Below, in pieces: positions 33,660-41,650 of a DNA stretch of 54,004 nucleotides. The stretch covers positions 1 to 54,004 of the forward strand of contig JAQVTR010000008.1 of the NCBI GenBank assembly GCA_028699915.1, written 5' to 3'. Source of the stretch: Fidelibacterota bacterium. Its GTDB lineage: Bacteria > Fidelibacterota > Fidelibacteria > Fidelibacterales > Fidelibacteraceae. The position numbers and the translations under genes were made by a program. The notes beneath the pieces are model-generated. The model was given only the letters and a program-made list of their open reading frames with translations, did not search any database and was not told the DNA's origin. Every line of letters begins with the position of its first letter. The first letter of the stretch is position 1.

Positions 33660-35450
33660 TTAAACGCGTTCACGCCGCGTATATTTGGTATGAAGCAGAT
33701 GATGCGATTTTTCACCCAGCGGTTTCCCGAGAAATTCTTTGTAGAGCTGGATGACTTCCGGATTCTGATGCGATTTCCGGATGACCATTTTTTCATCTTC
33801 GGTGTAGATCGCTTCCGCGCGTTTGCGACGGATCTCTGCATTGGTCGGGATCGGCTGGCCGCCGCCACCGATACAACCGCCGGGACAGGCCATGATCTCG
33901 ATAAAGTGATAGGGAGAATTCCCGATCGCCACATCTTCCATGATCTGGGTCGCATTGGTCAGTCCGTGTGCAATGGCAACACGCAGTTCAATGTTTTCCA
34001 GAAAACTCCATTCGGGCAGTACATTCTCGAGTTTGACACTGGTTTCACGAATGCCTTCCATACCGCGGACCGGGGTAATCTTAAGACCGTCAAAAGGCAC
34101 TTCGCGTCCGGTAACGACTTCATATGCCGTACGCAGAGCAGCTTCCATCACTCCGCCGGTCGCCCCGAAAATAACCGCAGCGCCGGTCGAATCGCCCATA
34201 AAGGGGTCGAACTTTGCATTGGGAATCTCTTTAAAGTCAATACCGGACTGACGGATCATGTGACCAAGTTCCCGGGTCGTGCAGACGAGGTCCACATCCT
34301 GGACGCCGCTGTCGTTCATTTCCATGCGGTTTGCTTCGTATTTTTTTGCCGAGCAGGGCATTACGGACACGTTCACGATGTTCTTCGGGTCCAGTCCTTT
34401 ACGTTCCGCGTAGTAGGTCTTTGCGATCGCGCCGAACATTTGCTGCGGCGATTTGCAGGTAGACAAATGGTCCAGATGATCCGGATACATGTGTTCGATG
34501 AATTTGATCCAGCCCGGTGAACAGGATGTCATCATCGGCAGCGCCACATCTTCCTTATCAACGAGTTTGCGTTTGAGGCGGTCAAGTAATTCATGTCCTT
34601 CTTCCATTATGGTAAGATCCGCAGCGAAATCGGTATCCAGCACCGAGTCAAAGCCCAGATGCTTCAGGGCCGCCGCCATTTTACCGGTTACGCGGACACC
34701 CGGTTCATAGCCCAGGACTTCACCGAGGGCAACGCGAACTGCAGGAGCGGTTTGAACGATCACATGTTTCTCCGGATCGCCCAGAGCATCCCAGATCTCA
34801 TCAATATAGCGCCGTTCGGTCAGGGCGCCTGTCGGGCAACGGTTTATGCACTGGCCGCAGTTCGTACAGACAACTTCACTCATAACGGTGTCAAAAAAGG
34901 TGGCGATCTTCATATTCGCACCTTTGTTGATCACATCCAGAGCATTGACCTTCTGCAGTTCGGCACAGGTACGAACGCAGCGCTGGCAGCGAATGCACTT
35001 GCTTTCATCTTTTTCAATCGCCCAGGATGTACGATCGATCGTAAAGGTCTTGTCCTTGAGCAAATTAATGTAAATTTCGTTATCAATGTTGTATTCCGCT
35101 GCCAGTTCCTGCAATTCGCAGTTGGTACTGCGGTAGCAGGTGGTACACTGTGTAGAATGTTCCGAAACCAGCAGGGCAAGAATATCGCGGCGTGATCTGC
35201 GGACCAGGGGCGAATTGGTGTAGACAACCATTCCTTCCATGGCCGGTGTCGCACAGGCGGCCGGCAGAACGCGCCAGCCTTCGACCTCTACAACACACAC
35301 ACGGCAGTTACCCGCGATACAAAGGTCCTGGTGATAGCAAAGCGTCGGGATCTTGACCTTTTCCAATTTGGCTGCTTCAAGGAGCGTTGTCCCTTCAGGC
35401 ACGCTGATTTTCTTACCGTCTATAGTCAGATTGATCTTCTTTTCTGTCAT
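33660..35450 (-). CDS. hydA: [FeFe]-hydrogenase catalytic subunit (HndD/HydA type)
   Basis: The hydrogen-producing subunit of a multimeric cytoplasmic NAD(P)-linked hydrogenase, 596 residues. In order: an N-terminal [2Fe-2S] domain (C38, C49, C52, C66), a His-ligated cluster (H98, C102, C105, C111), two [4Fe-4S] clusters (C152/155/158/162 and C195/198/201/205), and the H-cluster domain. H-cluster motifs are TSCSPGW (310-311), MPCSAKK (C366) and EIMACPGGCIGGGGQP (C522, C526). The first motif has Ser where many enzymes have a second Cys; I recall this variant in HndD-type enzymes. It is the last gene of a three-gene operon; the maturases HydE, HydF and HydG are not in the window. Confidence 0.93.
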   Translation of the reverse strand: MTEKKINLTIDGKKISVPEGTTLLEAAKLEKVKIPTLCYHQDLCIAGNCRVCVVEVEGWRVLPAACATPAMEGMVVYTNSPLVRRSRRDILALLVSEHSTQCTTCYRSTNCELQELAAEYNIDNEIYINLLKDKTFTIDRTSWAIEKDESKCIRCQRCVRTCAELQKVNALDVINKGANMKIATFFDTVMSEVVCTNCGQCINRCPTGALTERRYIDEIWDALGDPEKHVIVQTAPAVRVALGEVLGYEPGVRVTGKMAAALKHLGFDSVLDTDFAADLTIMEEGHELLDRLKRKLVDKEDVALPMMTSCSPGWIKFIEHMYPDHLDHLSTCKSPQQMFGAIAKTYYAERKGLDPKNIVNVSVMPCSAKKYEANRMEMNDSGVQDVDLVCTTRELGHMIRQSGIDFKEIPNAKFDPFMGDSTGAAVIFGATGGVMEAALRTAYEVVTGREVPFDGLKITPVRGMEGIRETSVKLENVLPEWSFLENIELRVAIAHGLTNATQIMEDVAIGNSPYHFIEIMACPGGCIGGGGQPIPTNAEIRRKRAEAIYTEDEKMVIRKSHQNPEVIQLYKEFLGKPLGEKSHHLLHTKYTRRERV

Positions 35451-35462
35451 GGTTTACCTCTT

Positions 35463-36644
35463 TTAATAGATCATTTCTTCTCTGAAGTTTTCAACGATCG
35501 ATGCAAAGGAGTTTGCCACCGATTGGCCCAATCCGCATTTGGCGGTCAGTTTCATCGTCTCGGAAAGGCGCAACAGATCGTTCAGGTAGCGATAGCTTTT
35601 CTCTCCGCGTTTTATCGCTTCGATGCCTTTCAGCAGCTGCTGGCAGCCAACTCGGCAGGGTGTACATTGTCCGCAGGACTCTTCTTCGAAGAATTCCAAA
35701 TAGTTATGCAGGACATTATACATGGAACGGGAGCTGTTGAAGATCATCATGGATCCGCCGGTAGGCAATGAAAAGCCTTTCAGGCCGCCCTGGAAGCCGA
35801 TGGTGGTTTCCTTAAAGCGTTTGCGGGGGACACAGAAGCCCGAGGCACCGCCGACCTGGACGGCTTTGGTATCGCCATCGCCGAATTCCTTGACAAAATC
35901 TTCCAGGGTCATGCCCATTTCAATCTCATAGATCCCGGGTTTGTGCGTATCGCCGGAAACGGAGAAGAGTTTAGACCCGCTCGAACCCTCGATCCCCATG
36001 CCCTTGAATTCATCCGCACCGATGCGCATGATCATCATGGTATAGACCAGGGTTTCGACGTTATTGACCACCGTCGGTTTTCCCAGATAGCCCTGATTGG
36101 TGGGATACGGAGGTTTGTTACGCGGTTCGCCGCGCTTTCCTTCCATTGACTCGATCAGCGATGTTTCTTCTCCGCAGACGTAAGCACCGCTGCCGATAAA
36201 CAGCTTTACCCGGAAATCCAGATCGAAATCATCCATCCATTTATGGAAGGTCTCCATCATCTTTTCCAGCTTTGGGATCAGAAAACGGTATTCGTGACGC
36301 AGATAGATAAAGCCTTCACGGGCGTCGATCACATAAGCGCAGAGGGCCATGCCGCCCAATACCTTTAACGCGACGCGGTCCAGGATCTCCCGGTCTTTGA
36401 ATGTACCCGGTTCCCCTTCATCGGCATTGCAGATCACATATTTGCGGTTGCTTTTTTCAGCCGCCGCCATCTTCCATTTCAGGCCGGTCGGGAAACCCGC
36501 GCCGCCACGGCCTTTCAGTCCGGAATCGATGAGCTCCTGAATGATCTCTTCCCGGGATTTTTTCAAGGCTTCGGTTAGGATATCCTTGCAGCTACAGTCC
36601 TGACTGAATATAAGGTCAACACGTTTTAATTTTCGTTTTGCCAT
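35463..36644 (-). CDS. hydB: NuoF-like flavoprotein subunit of the hydrogenase (short HydB/HndC)
   Basis: The NADH- and FMN-binding subunit, 393 residues. It has the FMN/NADH region GLKGRGGAGFPTGLKW and NADEGEPGTFKDRE, a SLBB domain in the middle, and one [4Fe-4S] motif SCGQCTPCRVGC near the C-terminus. The thioredoxin-like [2Fe-2S] domain at the N-terminus and the two-cluster ferredoxin domain at the C-terminus, which make the bifurcating HydB/HndC of about 600 residues, are both absent. This fits simple NADH oxidation better than electron bifurcation. It lies 12 bases upstream of hydA. Confidence 0.92.
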   Translation of the reverse strand: MAKRKLKRVDLIFSQDCSCKDILTEALKKSREEIIQELIDSGLKGRGGAGFPTGLKWKMAAAEKSNRKYVICNADEGEPGTFKDREILDRVALKVLGGMALCAYVIDAREGFIYLRHEYRFLIPKLEKMMETFHKWMDDFDLDFRVKLFIGSGAYVCGEETSLIESMEGKRGEPRNKPPYPTNQGYLGKPTVVNNVETLVYTMMIMRIGADEFKGMGIEGSSGSKLFSVSGDTHKPGIYEIEMGMTLEDFVKEFGDGDTKAVQVGGASGFCVPRKRFKETTIGFQGGLKGFSLPTGGSMMIFNSSRSMYNVLHNYLEFFEEESCGQCTPCRVGCQQLLKGIEAIKRGEKSYRYLNDLLRLSETMKLTAKCGLGQSVANSFASIVENFREEMIY

Positions 36645-36659
36645 AATATTAACCTTTAT

Positions 36660-37127
36660 TTATAATTTCTTGTAATATGAGTCGATAATGTCCAGCACCT
36701 TATCAGGTGTCAGTTCCGTATAAGGTTCGTCATTGATCAGCATTGCAGGACCTTTGTGGCACCAACCGATGCAATTGGTTTGCAGAAGGGTGAACTTGCC
36801 GTCACTGGTCGTCTCGCCTACTTTGATCTTCAGCGCTTCCTCAAGGGCCTGGAGAATATCTTTGGAGCCTTTCATGTAGCAGCTGATCGTTTTGCAGATC
36901 CAGATAATGTTCTGACCCCGTTCCTCCAGATCCAGAAAGTGATAAAAGGACGCCACACCGTAAACATAAGCGGATGACAGGTTCATTTCGGCGGCGATAT
37001 CAGAAATATCACCGCGGGTAAGATAATTCTTGAATCGTTTGACCTCCTGTAAAATGGGGAGCAGGTTTTTCCGCTCTTTGCCGTGTTTATCAACAGCGGC
37101 TTTTACAGCGCTTTCTCTTGTTCGCAT
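36660..37127 (-). CDS. hydC: NuoE-like [2Fe-2S] subunit of the hydrogenase (HydC/HndA)
   Basis: A 155-residue subunit of thioredoxin fold carrying one [2Fe-2S] cluster that passes electrons between the flavin subunit and the rest. The four ligands are in C-x4-C (WICKTISCYMKG) and C-x3-C (TNCIGWCHKGP) motifs. The N-terminal helical part with RGDISDIAAEMNLSSAYVYGVASFY is typical of NuoE. A GAGG ribosome-binding site precedes the ATG. It is the first gene of the hydrogenase operon, 15 bases before hydB. Confidence 0.93.
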   Translation of the reverse strand: MRTRESAVKAAVDKHGKERKNLLPILQEVKRFKNYLTRGDISDIAAEMNLSSAYVYGVASFYHFLDLEERGQNIIWICKTISCYMKGSKDILQALEEALKIKVGETTSDGKFTLLQTNCIGWCHKGPAMLINDEPYTELTPDKVLDIIDSYYKKL

Positions 37128-37243
37128 AGGCGCCTCGCTTCCTTTTTAAAAGTGTTCCAATTATTAAGAATAATCAAGGTGAAAAAATAGCACGAACAAT
37201 GCATTTTTCAAACATATTTCCATTATTTTTTTCTTTGTTCCTT

Positions 37244-37258
37244 AACTTGACTCAAGTT
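37244..37258. promoter_or_regulatory. 15-bp perfect palindrome, candidate operator
   Basis: AACTTGA-C-TCAAGTT is a perfect inverted repeat with seven-base arms, in the region shared by the divergent hydrogenase and dxs promoters. An eight-base palindrome, GCTTAAGC, follows after one base. Size and symmetry fit a dimeric repressor site; it does not match the Rex consensus I know. Confidence 0.45.
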
Positions 37259-37293
37259 TGCTTAAGCTTCACAATCGCATTGATGTTTTCAAT

Positions 37294-37321
37294 TTGATTT
37301 TTACGTGAATTTTGTTATACT
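37294..37321 (+). promoter_or_regulatory. Promoter of dxs, possibly giving leaderless mRNA
   Basis: TTGATT at 37294-37299 and TATACT at 37316-37321 are spaced by 16 bases. The ATG of dxs begins eight bases after the -10 box, so transcription would start at or within a few bases of the start codon. No ribosome-binding site fits between them. Confidence 0.5.
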
Positions 37322-37329
37322 AGCTGGCA

Positions 37330-39195
37330 ATGAATGTCAGTAACGCAAAAAAATTGCTTGAGGGAATTTCCCAGCCTGCGGATATCAAAAAACTTACGCA
37401 GGCACAACTGCCGCAATTGGCGGAAGAACTCCGGCAATATATTATTGACGTGGTCTCGGAAACCGGCGGCCATCTGGCGCCGTCTTTAGGTACCGTGGAG
37501 CTGACGATCGCCCTCTTGTACGTCTACGATCTTCCCGATGACAAGATCGTCTGGGATGTCGGTCACCAGGCCTATCCGTTCAAGGTCCTGACCGGCCGCC
37601 GCGAAGCCCTGAAAAGCATCCGCCGTTTCGGCGGCATCAGCGGTTTCCCAAAACGCAGCGAAAGTCCTTACGATGTTGTCGGCGTGGGCCATGCCTCTAC
37701 CTCGATTTCGGCGGGACTCGGAATTGCGGTCGCGGAATCGCTGCGTAACTTTCACAATCACATTATCGCCGTGATCGGCGACGGTGCCCTGACCGGAGGC
37801 CTTGCCTGGGAAGGCATGAACAATGCCGGCAATCTTAAAAAACAGCTTCTGCTCATTCTGAACGATAATGAGATGTCCATTTCCAAGAATGTGGGCAGTA
37901 TCCCCAAATATCTGAACCGCATCGTGACAACGCCCTTCTACAACAAAGTCAAGGATGACCTCTGGGATTTGACGGAAAACCGGAAATTCCTGCGGCGTTT
38001 TCTGCAGAATATTAAGGAATCGCTTAAAACCCTGCTTTCCCGGCCGGTGATGTTCGATGAGCTGGGGCTGCGTTATATCGGACCGGTTAACGGTCACAGT
38101 ATTCCGGACCTGATACGTACGCTGAAACGCATCAAGAAATTAAATCAGCCGATTCTGCTCCATATTCTGACCAAAAAAGGCAAGGGATTGAAAGCGGCGG
38201 AAGAAAATCCGACCAAGTATCACGGGATCAAGGGCAACGGCTGCACGGCAAAAGCGCCCTGTGAATCCATTTCCTACACAGAGGTATTTGGAAAAAGTAT
38301 CATCGAGCTCGCCAAAATACATCCGGATGTGGTCGCTATCAGCGCCGCAATGGCGGACGGTACCGGACTGGTCGATTTTTCCCGGCATTTCCCGGAGCGT
38401 TTTTACGATGTGGGGATTGCGGAAGCCCATGCGGTGACCTTTGCCTCCGGACTGGCGATCGGCGGCTTGCGGCCGGTAGTTGCGGTTTATTCCACCTTTA
38501 TGCAGCGTGCCGTGGACAGCGTCATCCATGATGTGGTCCTTCAAAAATTGCCGGTGATCTTTTGTATGGACCGTGCCGGACTGGTCGGGGAAGACGGCCC
38601 CACGCATCACGGGGTTTTTGATCTGAGTTTTTTAAGCATGCTGCCGAATGCGGTCGTTTGCGCGCCCAAAGACGGCAATGAACTGCGGAATCTGTTACAC
38701 ATGGCATATGCGATCCGCGATAAAGCCGTCTTTATCCGCTATCCGCGGGCAAATACGCATTTACTCAATATTTCGGAACCGCTCGATATTCCCCTGCCGG
38801 GATCCTGGGAAATCCTGCGGCAAGGCAAACGGATCGCTCTGCTGGCTTACGGATCTATGGTCGAAAGCGCCAGAATCGTCTGTGACGGACTGGAGGCCAA
38901 TGGCCACCATCCTACGTTGATCAACGCCCGTTTTATTAAACCTTATGACGCTGCATTGCTTGATCGGCTGAAGGCGGATCATGAACTTCTGATCACCATC
39001 GAAGAAGCCGCACCCCGCGGCGGATTGCGCGATACGGTCCTGCAGCATTTTCAGAATGCCGGCAATACGCCCCGTATCCATTCCTTTTCGTTGCCCGACG
39101 ATTTTGTCCCCCACGGTTCACGGGAAGAACTGATGAAGGAAGTGCATCTGGATGCCGCTTATCTGCTTGAAAGCATTCTGGACCTGATCAAATAG
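37330..39195 (+). CDS. dxs: 1-deoxy-D-xylulose-5-phosphate synthase
   Basis: Thiamine-diphosphate enzyme that condenses pyruvate and glyceraldehyde 3-phosphate, the first step of the MEP isoprenoid pathway. The 621 residues are normal. Marks are TGGHLAPSLGTVELT near residue 45, the ThDP motif GDGALTGGLAWEGMNNAG, HDVVLQKLPVIF and the transketolase C-terminal domain. The end IEEAAPRGGLRDTVLQ is typical of Dxs. The start fits the family alignment, yet no Shine-Dalgarno sequence precedes it. ispG, a later pathway gene, is at the window end. Confidence 0.96.
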   Translation: MNVSNAKKLLEGISQPADIKKLTQAQLPQLAEELRQYIIDVVSETGGHLAPSLGTVELTIALLYVYDLPDDKIVWDVGHQAYPFKVLTGRREALKSIRRFGGISGFPKRSESPYDVVGVGHASTSISAGLGIAVAESLRNFHNHIIAVIGDGALTGGLAWEGMNNAGNLKKQLLLILNDNEMSISKNVGSIPKYLNRIVTTPFYNKVKDDLWDLTENRKFLRRFLQNIKESLKTLLSRPVMFDELGLRYIGPVNGHSIPDLIRTLKRIKKLNQPILLHILTKKGKGLKAAEENPTKYHGIKGNGCTAKAPCESISYTEVFGKSIIELAKIHPDVVAISAAMADGTGLVDFSRHFPERFYDVGIAEAHAVTFASGLAIGGLRPVVAVYSTFMQRAVDSVIHDVVLQKLPVIFCMDRAGLVGEDGPTHHGVFDLSFLSMLPNAVVCAPKDGNELRNLLHMAYAIRDKAVFIRYPRANTHLLNISEPLDIPLPGSWEILRQGKRIALLAYGSMVESARIVCDGLEANGHHPTLINARFIKPYDAALLDRLKADHELLITIEEAAPRGGLRDTVLQHFQNAGNTPRIHSFSLPDDFVPHGSREELMKEVHLDAAYLLESILDLIK

Positions 39196-39273
39196 CACTT
39201 ATCATCAACAATTACGAATAAAGACTTTTCTATATCAGCCACAAGAAGGGAATGCCATCATTGAGGTGAAAGC

Positions 39274-39666
39274 ATGAAAAGAATCGCGCAAAACCGAATC
39301 CTGATACTGCTGTGCGCGTTTACGCTGTTTCTGACAAGTTGTAAGAATAATGAACTTGACGGCGTCCGGAAGATAGCGATCAATGCCATTGACCTTTCAC
39401 AGATCAGGAACGGAAATTACCGGGGTAATTTCAGCTATGGCGATTTTACTTGCGTCGTTGAAGAGTTTGTTAGCAATACGAGGATCGAAACAATCAATAT
39501 TCTTGAAAACCGCGACAGCGAATATGCTAAAATGGCGGAAGGGGTTGCAGAAAAGGTCTTGCGGCGACAAGGGAACGACGTGGATGTCGTCTCGGCTGCC
39601 ACCGCGACCAGCAAGGCGCTGCTGAAAGCCGTTGAAAATGCTTTGCGATCTCAATCCTATCAATGA
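39274..39666 (+). CDS. FMN-binding-domain lipoprotein
   Basis: A 130-residue lipoprotein with signal sequence and lipobox LTSC (Cys23). The rest is a single FMN-bind domain like those of NqrC, RnfG and NosR. The C-terminal DVVSAATATSKAL matches the covalent flavinylation motif D-x-x-S-(G/A)-A-T, with Thr110 the expected FMN-bearing residue when an ApbE transferase is present; here Ala replaces the usual Gly. Exported single-domain flavinylated proteins are linked to extracellular or periplasmic electron transfer. The ATG has GAGGTG upstream. It lies 78 bases after dxs and overlaps or abuts the methyltransferase gene. Confidence 0.78.
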   Translation: MKRIAQNRILILLCAFTLFLTSCKNNELDGVRKIAINAIDLSQIRNGNYRGNFSYGDFTCVVEEFVSNTRIETINILENRDSEYAKMAEGVAEKVLRRQGNDVDVVSAATATSKALLKAVENALRSQSYQ

Positions 39667-39683
39667 CCGGTACGGAGCATCCC

Positions 39684-40451
39684 ATGAACAAGAAACCCTG
39701 GTACGAGTCACTTTTCGAGAACTACGGGAAAAAATATGACCGTGAGTGTTTTACGCAAGGAAGCGCGGGCGAATGTGATTTTATTGAAAAAGAGATGAAT
39801 TGCAACAAATCCCTGCGTATTCTGGATATTGGCTGCGGTACCGGCCGGCATGCCATTGAACTCAGCAAACGCGGGTACGCGGTAACCGGGATCGACCTTT
39901 CCGAAAGTCAGCTTGCCCGCGCACGGCAGAAGGCGGAAGCGGCCGGACTGAAAATTCCCTTTTTGCGGTATGACGCTCGTAAACTTCCTTTCATGGCAGA
40001 ATTCGATGCCGCCATTATGCTCTGCGAAGGCGGCTTCCCGCTGATGGAAAGCGATGAAATGAACTTTGCCATCCTCAAGAGCGCAAGCCGCGCTCTGAAA
40101 AGTCCCGGAAAATTCATCTTTACCACGCTGAACGGATTGTTTCCCCTTTTTCACTCCGTTGAAAAATTCTGCATGGATACGCGGGATGATGGGAATGCGG
40201 CCTACCGTAACAATTGTTTTGATTTAATGACGTTCCGGGATCACAATATCACCGAATTCGAAGATGATGACGGGAATAAAAAAACGCTTGTCTGCAACGA
40301 ACGCTACTACGTTCCCTCCGAGATCAGCTGGTTGTTAAGATCGCTGGGCTATACTGACATCGGCATATACGGGGCGAAGCTGGGAGCTTTCTCCCGGGAG
40401 GATAAACTCGGTACCGAAGATTTTGAGATGCTGGTCATTGCGGAAAAATAA
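39684..40451 (+). CDS. Class I SAM-dependent methyltransferase
   Basis: A 255-residue methyltransferase of the Rossmann type. Motif I is ILDIGCGTGRHAIEL, followed by the acidic motif GIDLSESQLARARQKAE and a motif-II region around FDAAIMLCEGGFPLM. I chose ATG 39684 because GGAG precedes it; ATG 39663 would overlap the previous gene by four bases. The substrate is unknown. The C-terminal half (residues 150-255) contains many acidic and aromatic residues that may cap the active site. Its tight spacing with the FMN-binding lipoprotein suggests one transcript. Confidence 0.85.
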   Translation: MNKKPWYESLFENYGKKYDRECFTQGSAGECDFIEKEMNCNKSLRILDIGCGTGRHAIELSKRGYAVTGIDLSESQLARARQKAEAAGLKIPFLRYDARKLPFMAEFDAAIMLCEGGFPLMESDEMNFAILKSASRALKSPGKFIFTTLNGLFPLFHSVEKFCMDTRDDGNAAYRNNCFDLMTFRDHNITEFEDDDGNKKTLVCNERYYVPSEISWLLRSLGYTDIGIYGAKLGAFSREDKLGTEDFEMLVIAEK

Positions 40452-40453
40452 TT

Positions 40454-40474
40454 TTGTGAATTGTGAATCGTGAG
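40454..40474 (+). repeat. Three-copy heptad repeat, TTGTGAA family
   Basis: TTGTGAA TTGTGAA TCGTGAG are three in-register seven-base units in the gap after the methyltransferase gene, with further decayed heptads to about 40488. A second heptad tract with a different unit is at 41545. Confidence 0.55.
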
Positions 40475-40597
40475 TGGTTAAATCGTGTATACGGAGTAAT
40501 TTTTTTAGGACTTTGAAAAATAATTGATGAGAATGGGTTCTGAATTCTTAAATTTGATATAGGGTATTCCTCTGAACATTTAACAAAAAGAGAGCTT

Positions 40598-41539
40598 ATG
40601 AAAGTCGGTATCAGTTCCTGTCTGCTCGGCAACGAGGTGCGTTATGACGGTCAGCATAAACTCGATCGTTTTTTGCGCGATGAACTCGGAAAATATGTCG
40701 AATGGTATCCGCTCTGTCCGGAAATGGAATGCGGATTGCCGATCCCGCGGGAATCCATGCGCCTGGTAGGCGACGACCCCGAAAATCCGCGTCTCCTGAC
40801 CGTTAGAAGCAAGCGGGATATTACGCCTCAAATGGAAAACTATACGGTCAAACGCCTGGATCAGCTGGCAAGCGAAAAACTGCGCGGCTTTGTATTTAAG
40901 TCCAAATCCCCCACGTCCGGGATGCGCGGCGTGAAGATCTATACGGAGCAGGGACTGCCTTCCCGCAGCGGATCCGGTATTTTTGCGCGGGAATTCATGA
41001 AGCGCTTTCCCAACCTGCCCGCAGAGGACGAAGGCCGTCTGCATGATGCCGCTATCCGTGAAAATTTTATCGAAACGCTGTTTGTCTTTGACCGCTGGAG
41101 GACCTTTCTTGAAACGGATGCCTCCCCCGCCGGCTTAATAGCATTTCACAGCACCCACAAATATTTACTGATGGCGCACGCTCCCGCGGGTCTGCGGGAA
41201 GCCGGCAAGATCGTCGCGGCCGCAAAAAGACCGAAGCTTCAGGAAAGTCTGGAAAACTATGAGTCTGTTCTGATAAAAACTCTGCGCCTTCACGCAACCG
41301 TAAAAAAACATGTGAATGTTCTGCAGCACATTATGGGCTATTTTAAAGATCTGCTCAGCTCCGATGAAAAGCAGGAGCTGCTTGAAGTGATCGCACGCTA
41401 TGCCAAATCTTATGTTCCTCTTATTGTACCCATTGTCTTATTGAATCATTATGTGCGAAAATATGACGAGCCCTATCTGAAGAACCAGTGGTACCTGCAC
41501 CCGCATCCCGATGAACTGAAGCTTCGGAATCATGCCTGA
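40598..41539 (+). CDS. DUF523-DUF1722 fusion protein (TudS-like plus YbgA-like)
   Basis: 313 residues in two domains. The first, DUF523 (residues 1-155), is the family of the [4Fe-4S] thiouracil desulfidase TudS, and has C8 in ISSCLLG, C40 in PLCPE and C45. The third cluster cysteine, normally in SPSCG, is Ser107 here (KSKSPTSGMRG). The second domain, DUF1722 (residues 170-305), has HSTHKYLLMAH and a long helical tail. The fusion is widely distributed and of uncertain physiological role. The loss of one cluster ligand suggests altered cluster binding or use of C45. AAAGAGAG precedes the ATG. Confidence 0.88.
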   Translation: MKVGISSCLLGNEVRYDGQHKLDRFLRDELGKYVEWYPLCPEMECGLPIPRESMRLVGDDPENPRLLTVRSKRDITPQMENYTVKRLDQLASEKLRGFVFKSKSPTSGMRGVKIYTEQGLPSRSGSGIFAREFMKRFPNLPAEDEGRLHDAAIRENFIETLFVFDRWRTFLETDASPAGLIAFHSTHKYLLMAHAPAGLREAGKIVAAAKRPKLQESLENYESVLIKTLRLHATVKKHVNVLQHIMGYFKDLLSSDEKQELLEVIARYAKSYVPLIVPIVLLNHYVRKYDEPYLKNQWYLHPHPDELKLRNHA

Positions 41540-41544
41540 ATAAC

Positions 41545-41565
41545 GTTGAGGGTTGAGGCTTGAGA
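41545..41565 (+). repeat. Three-copy heptad repeat, GTTGAGG family
   Basis: GTTGAGG GTTGAGG CTTGAGA follow the stop of the DUF523 gene. The next 20 bases, AGAAGTTCTTATTTTTTT, may act as a weak terminator. Confidence 0.55.
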
Positions 41566-41650
41566 AGAAGTTCTTATTTTTTTAAGAAATTTATTTTTTA
41601 ACGATCTGACTTTTTTATTAAACAGCAAACCTTAAACGCTCTACAACGCA

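Larger units (their letters stand above)
37128..37329. promoter_or_regulatory. Divergent promoter region hydrogenase / dxs
   Basis: A 202-base AT-rich region. On the minus strand, TTGAAA and TATTTT with a 16-base spacer form a candidate hydrogenase-operon promoter. On the plus strand lie the dxs promoter (37294-37321) and a 15-base palindrome (37244-37258), itself next to GCTTAAGC at 37260-37267. Confidence 0.5.

Noticed and set aside
33645-34520. A 291-codon plus-strand frame opposite hydA
   Set aside because: The minus strand encodes the H-cluster domain with all motifs.
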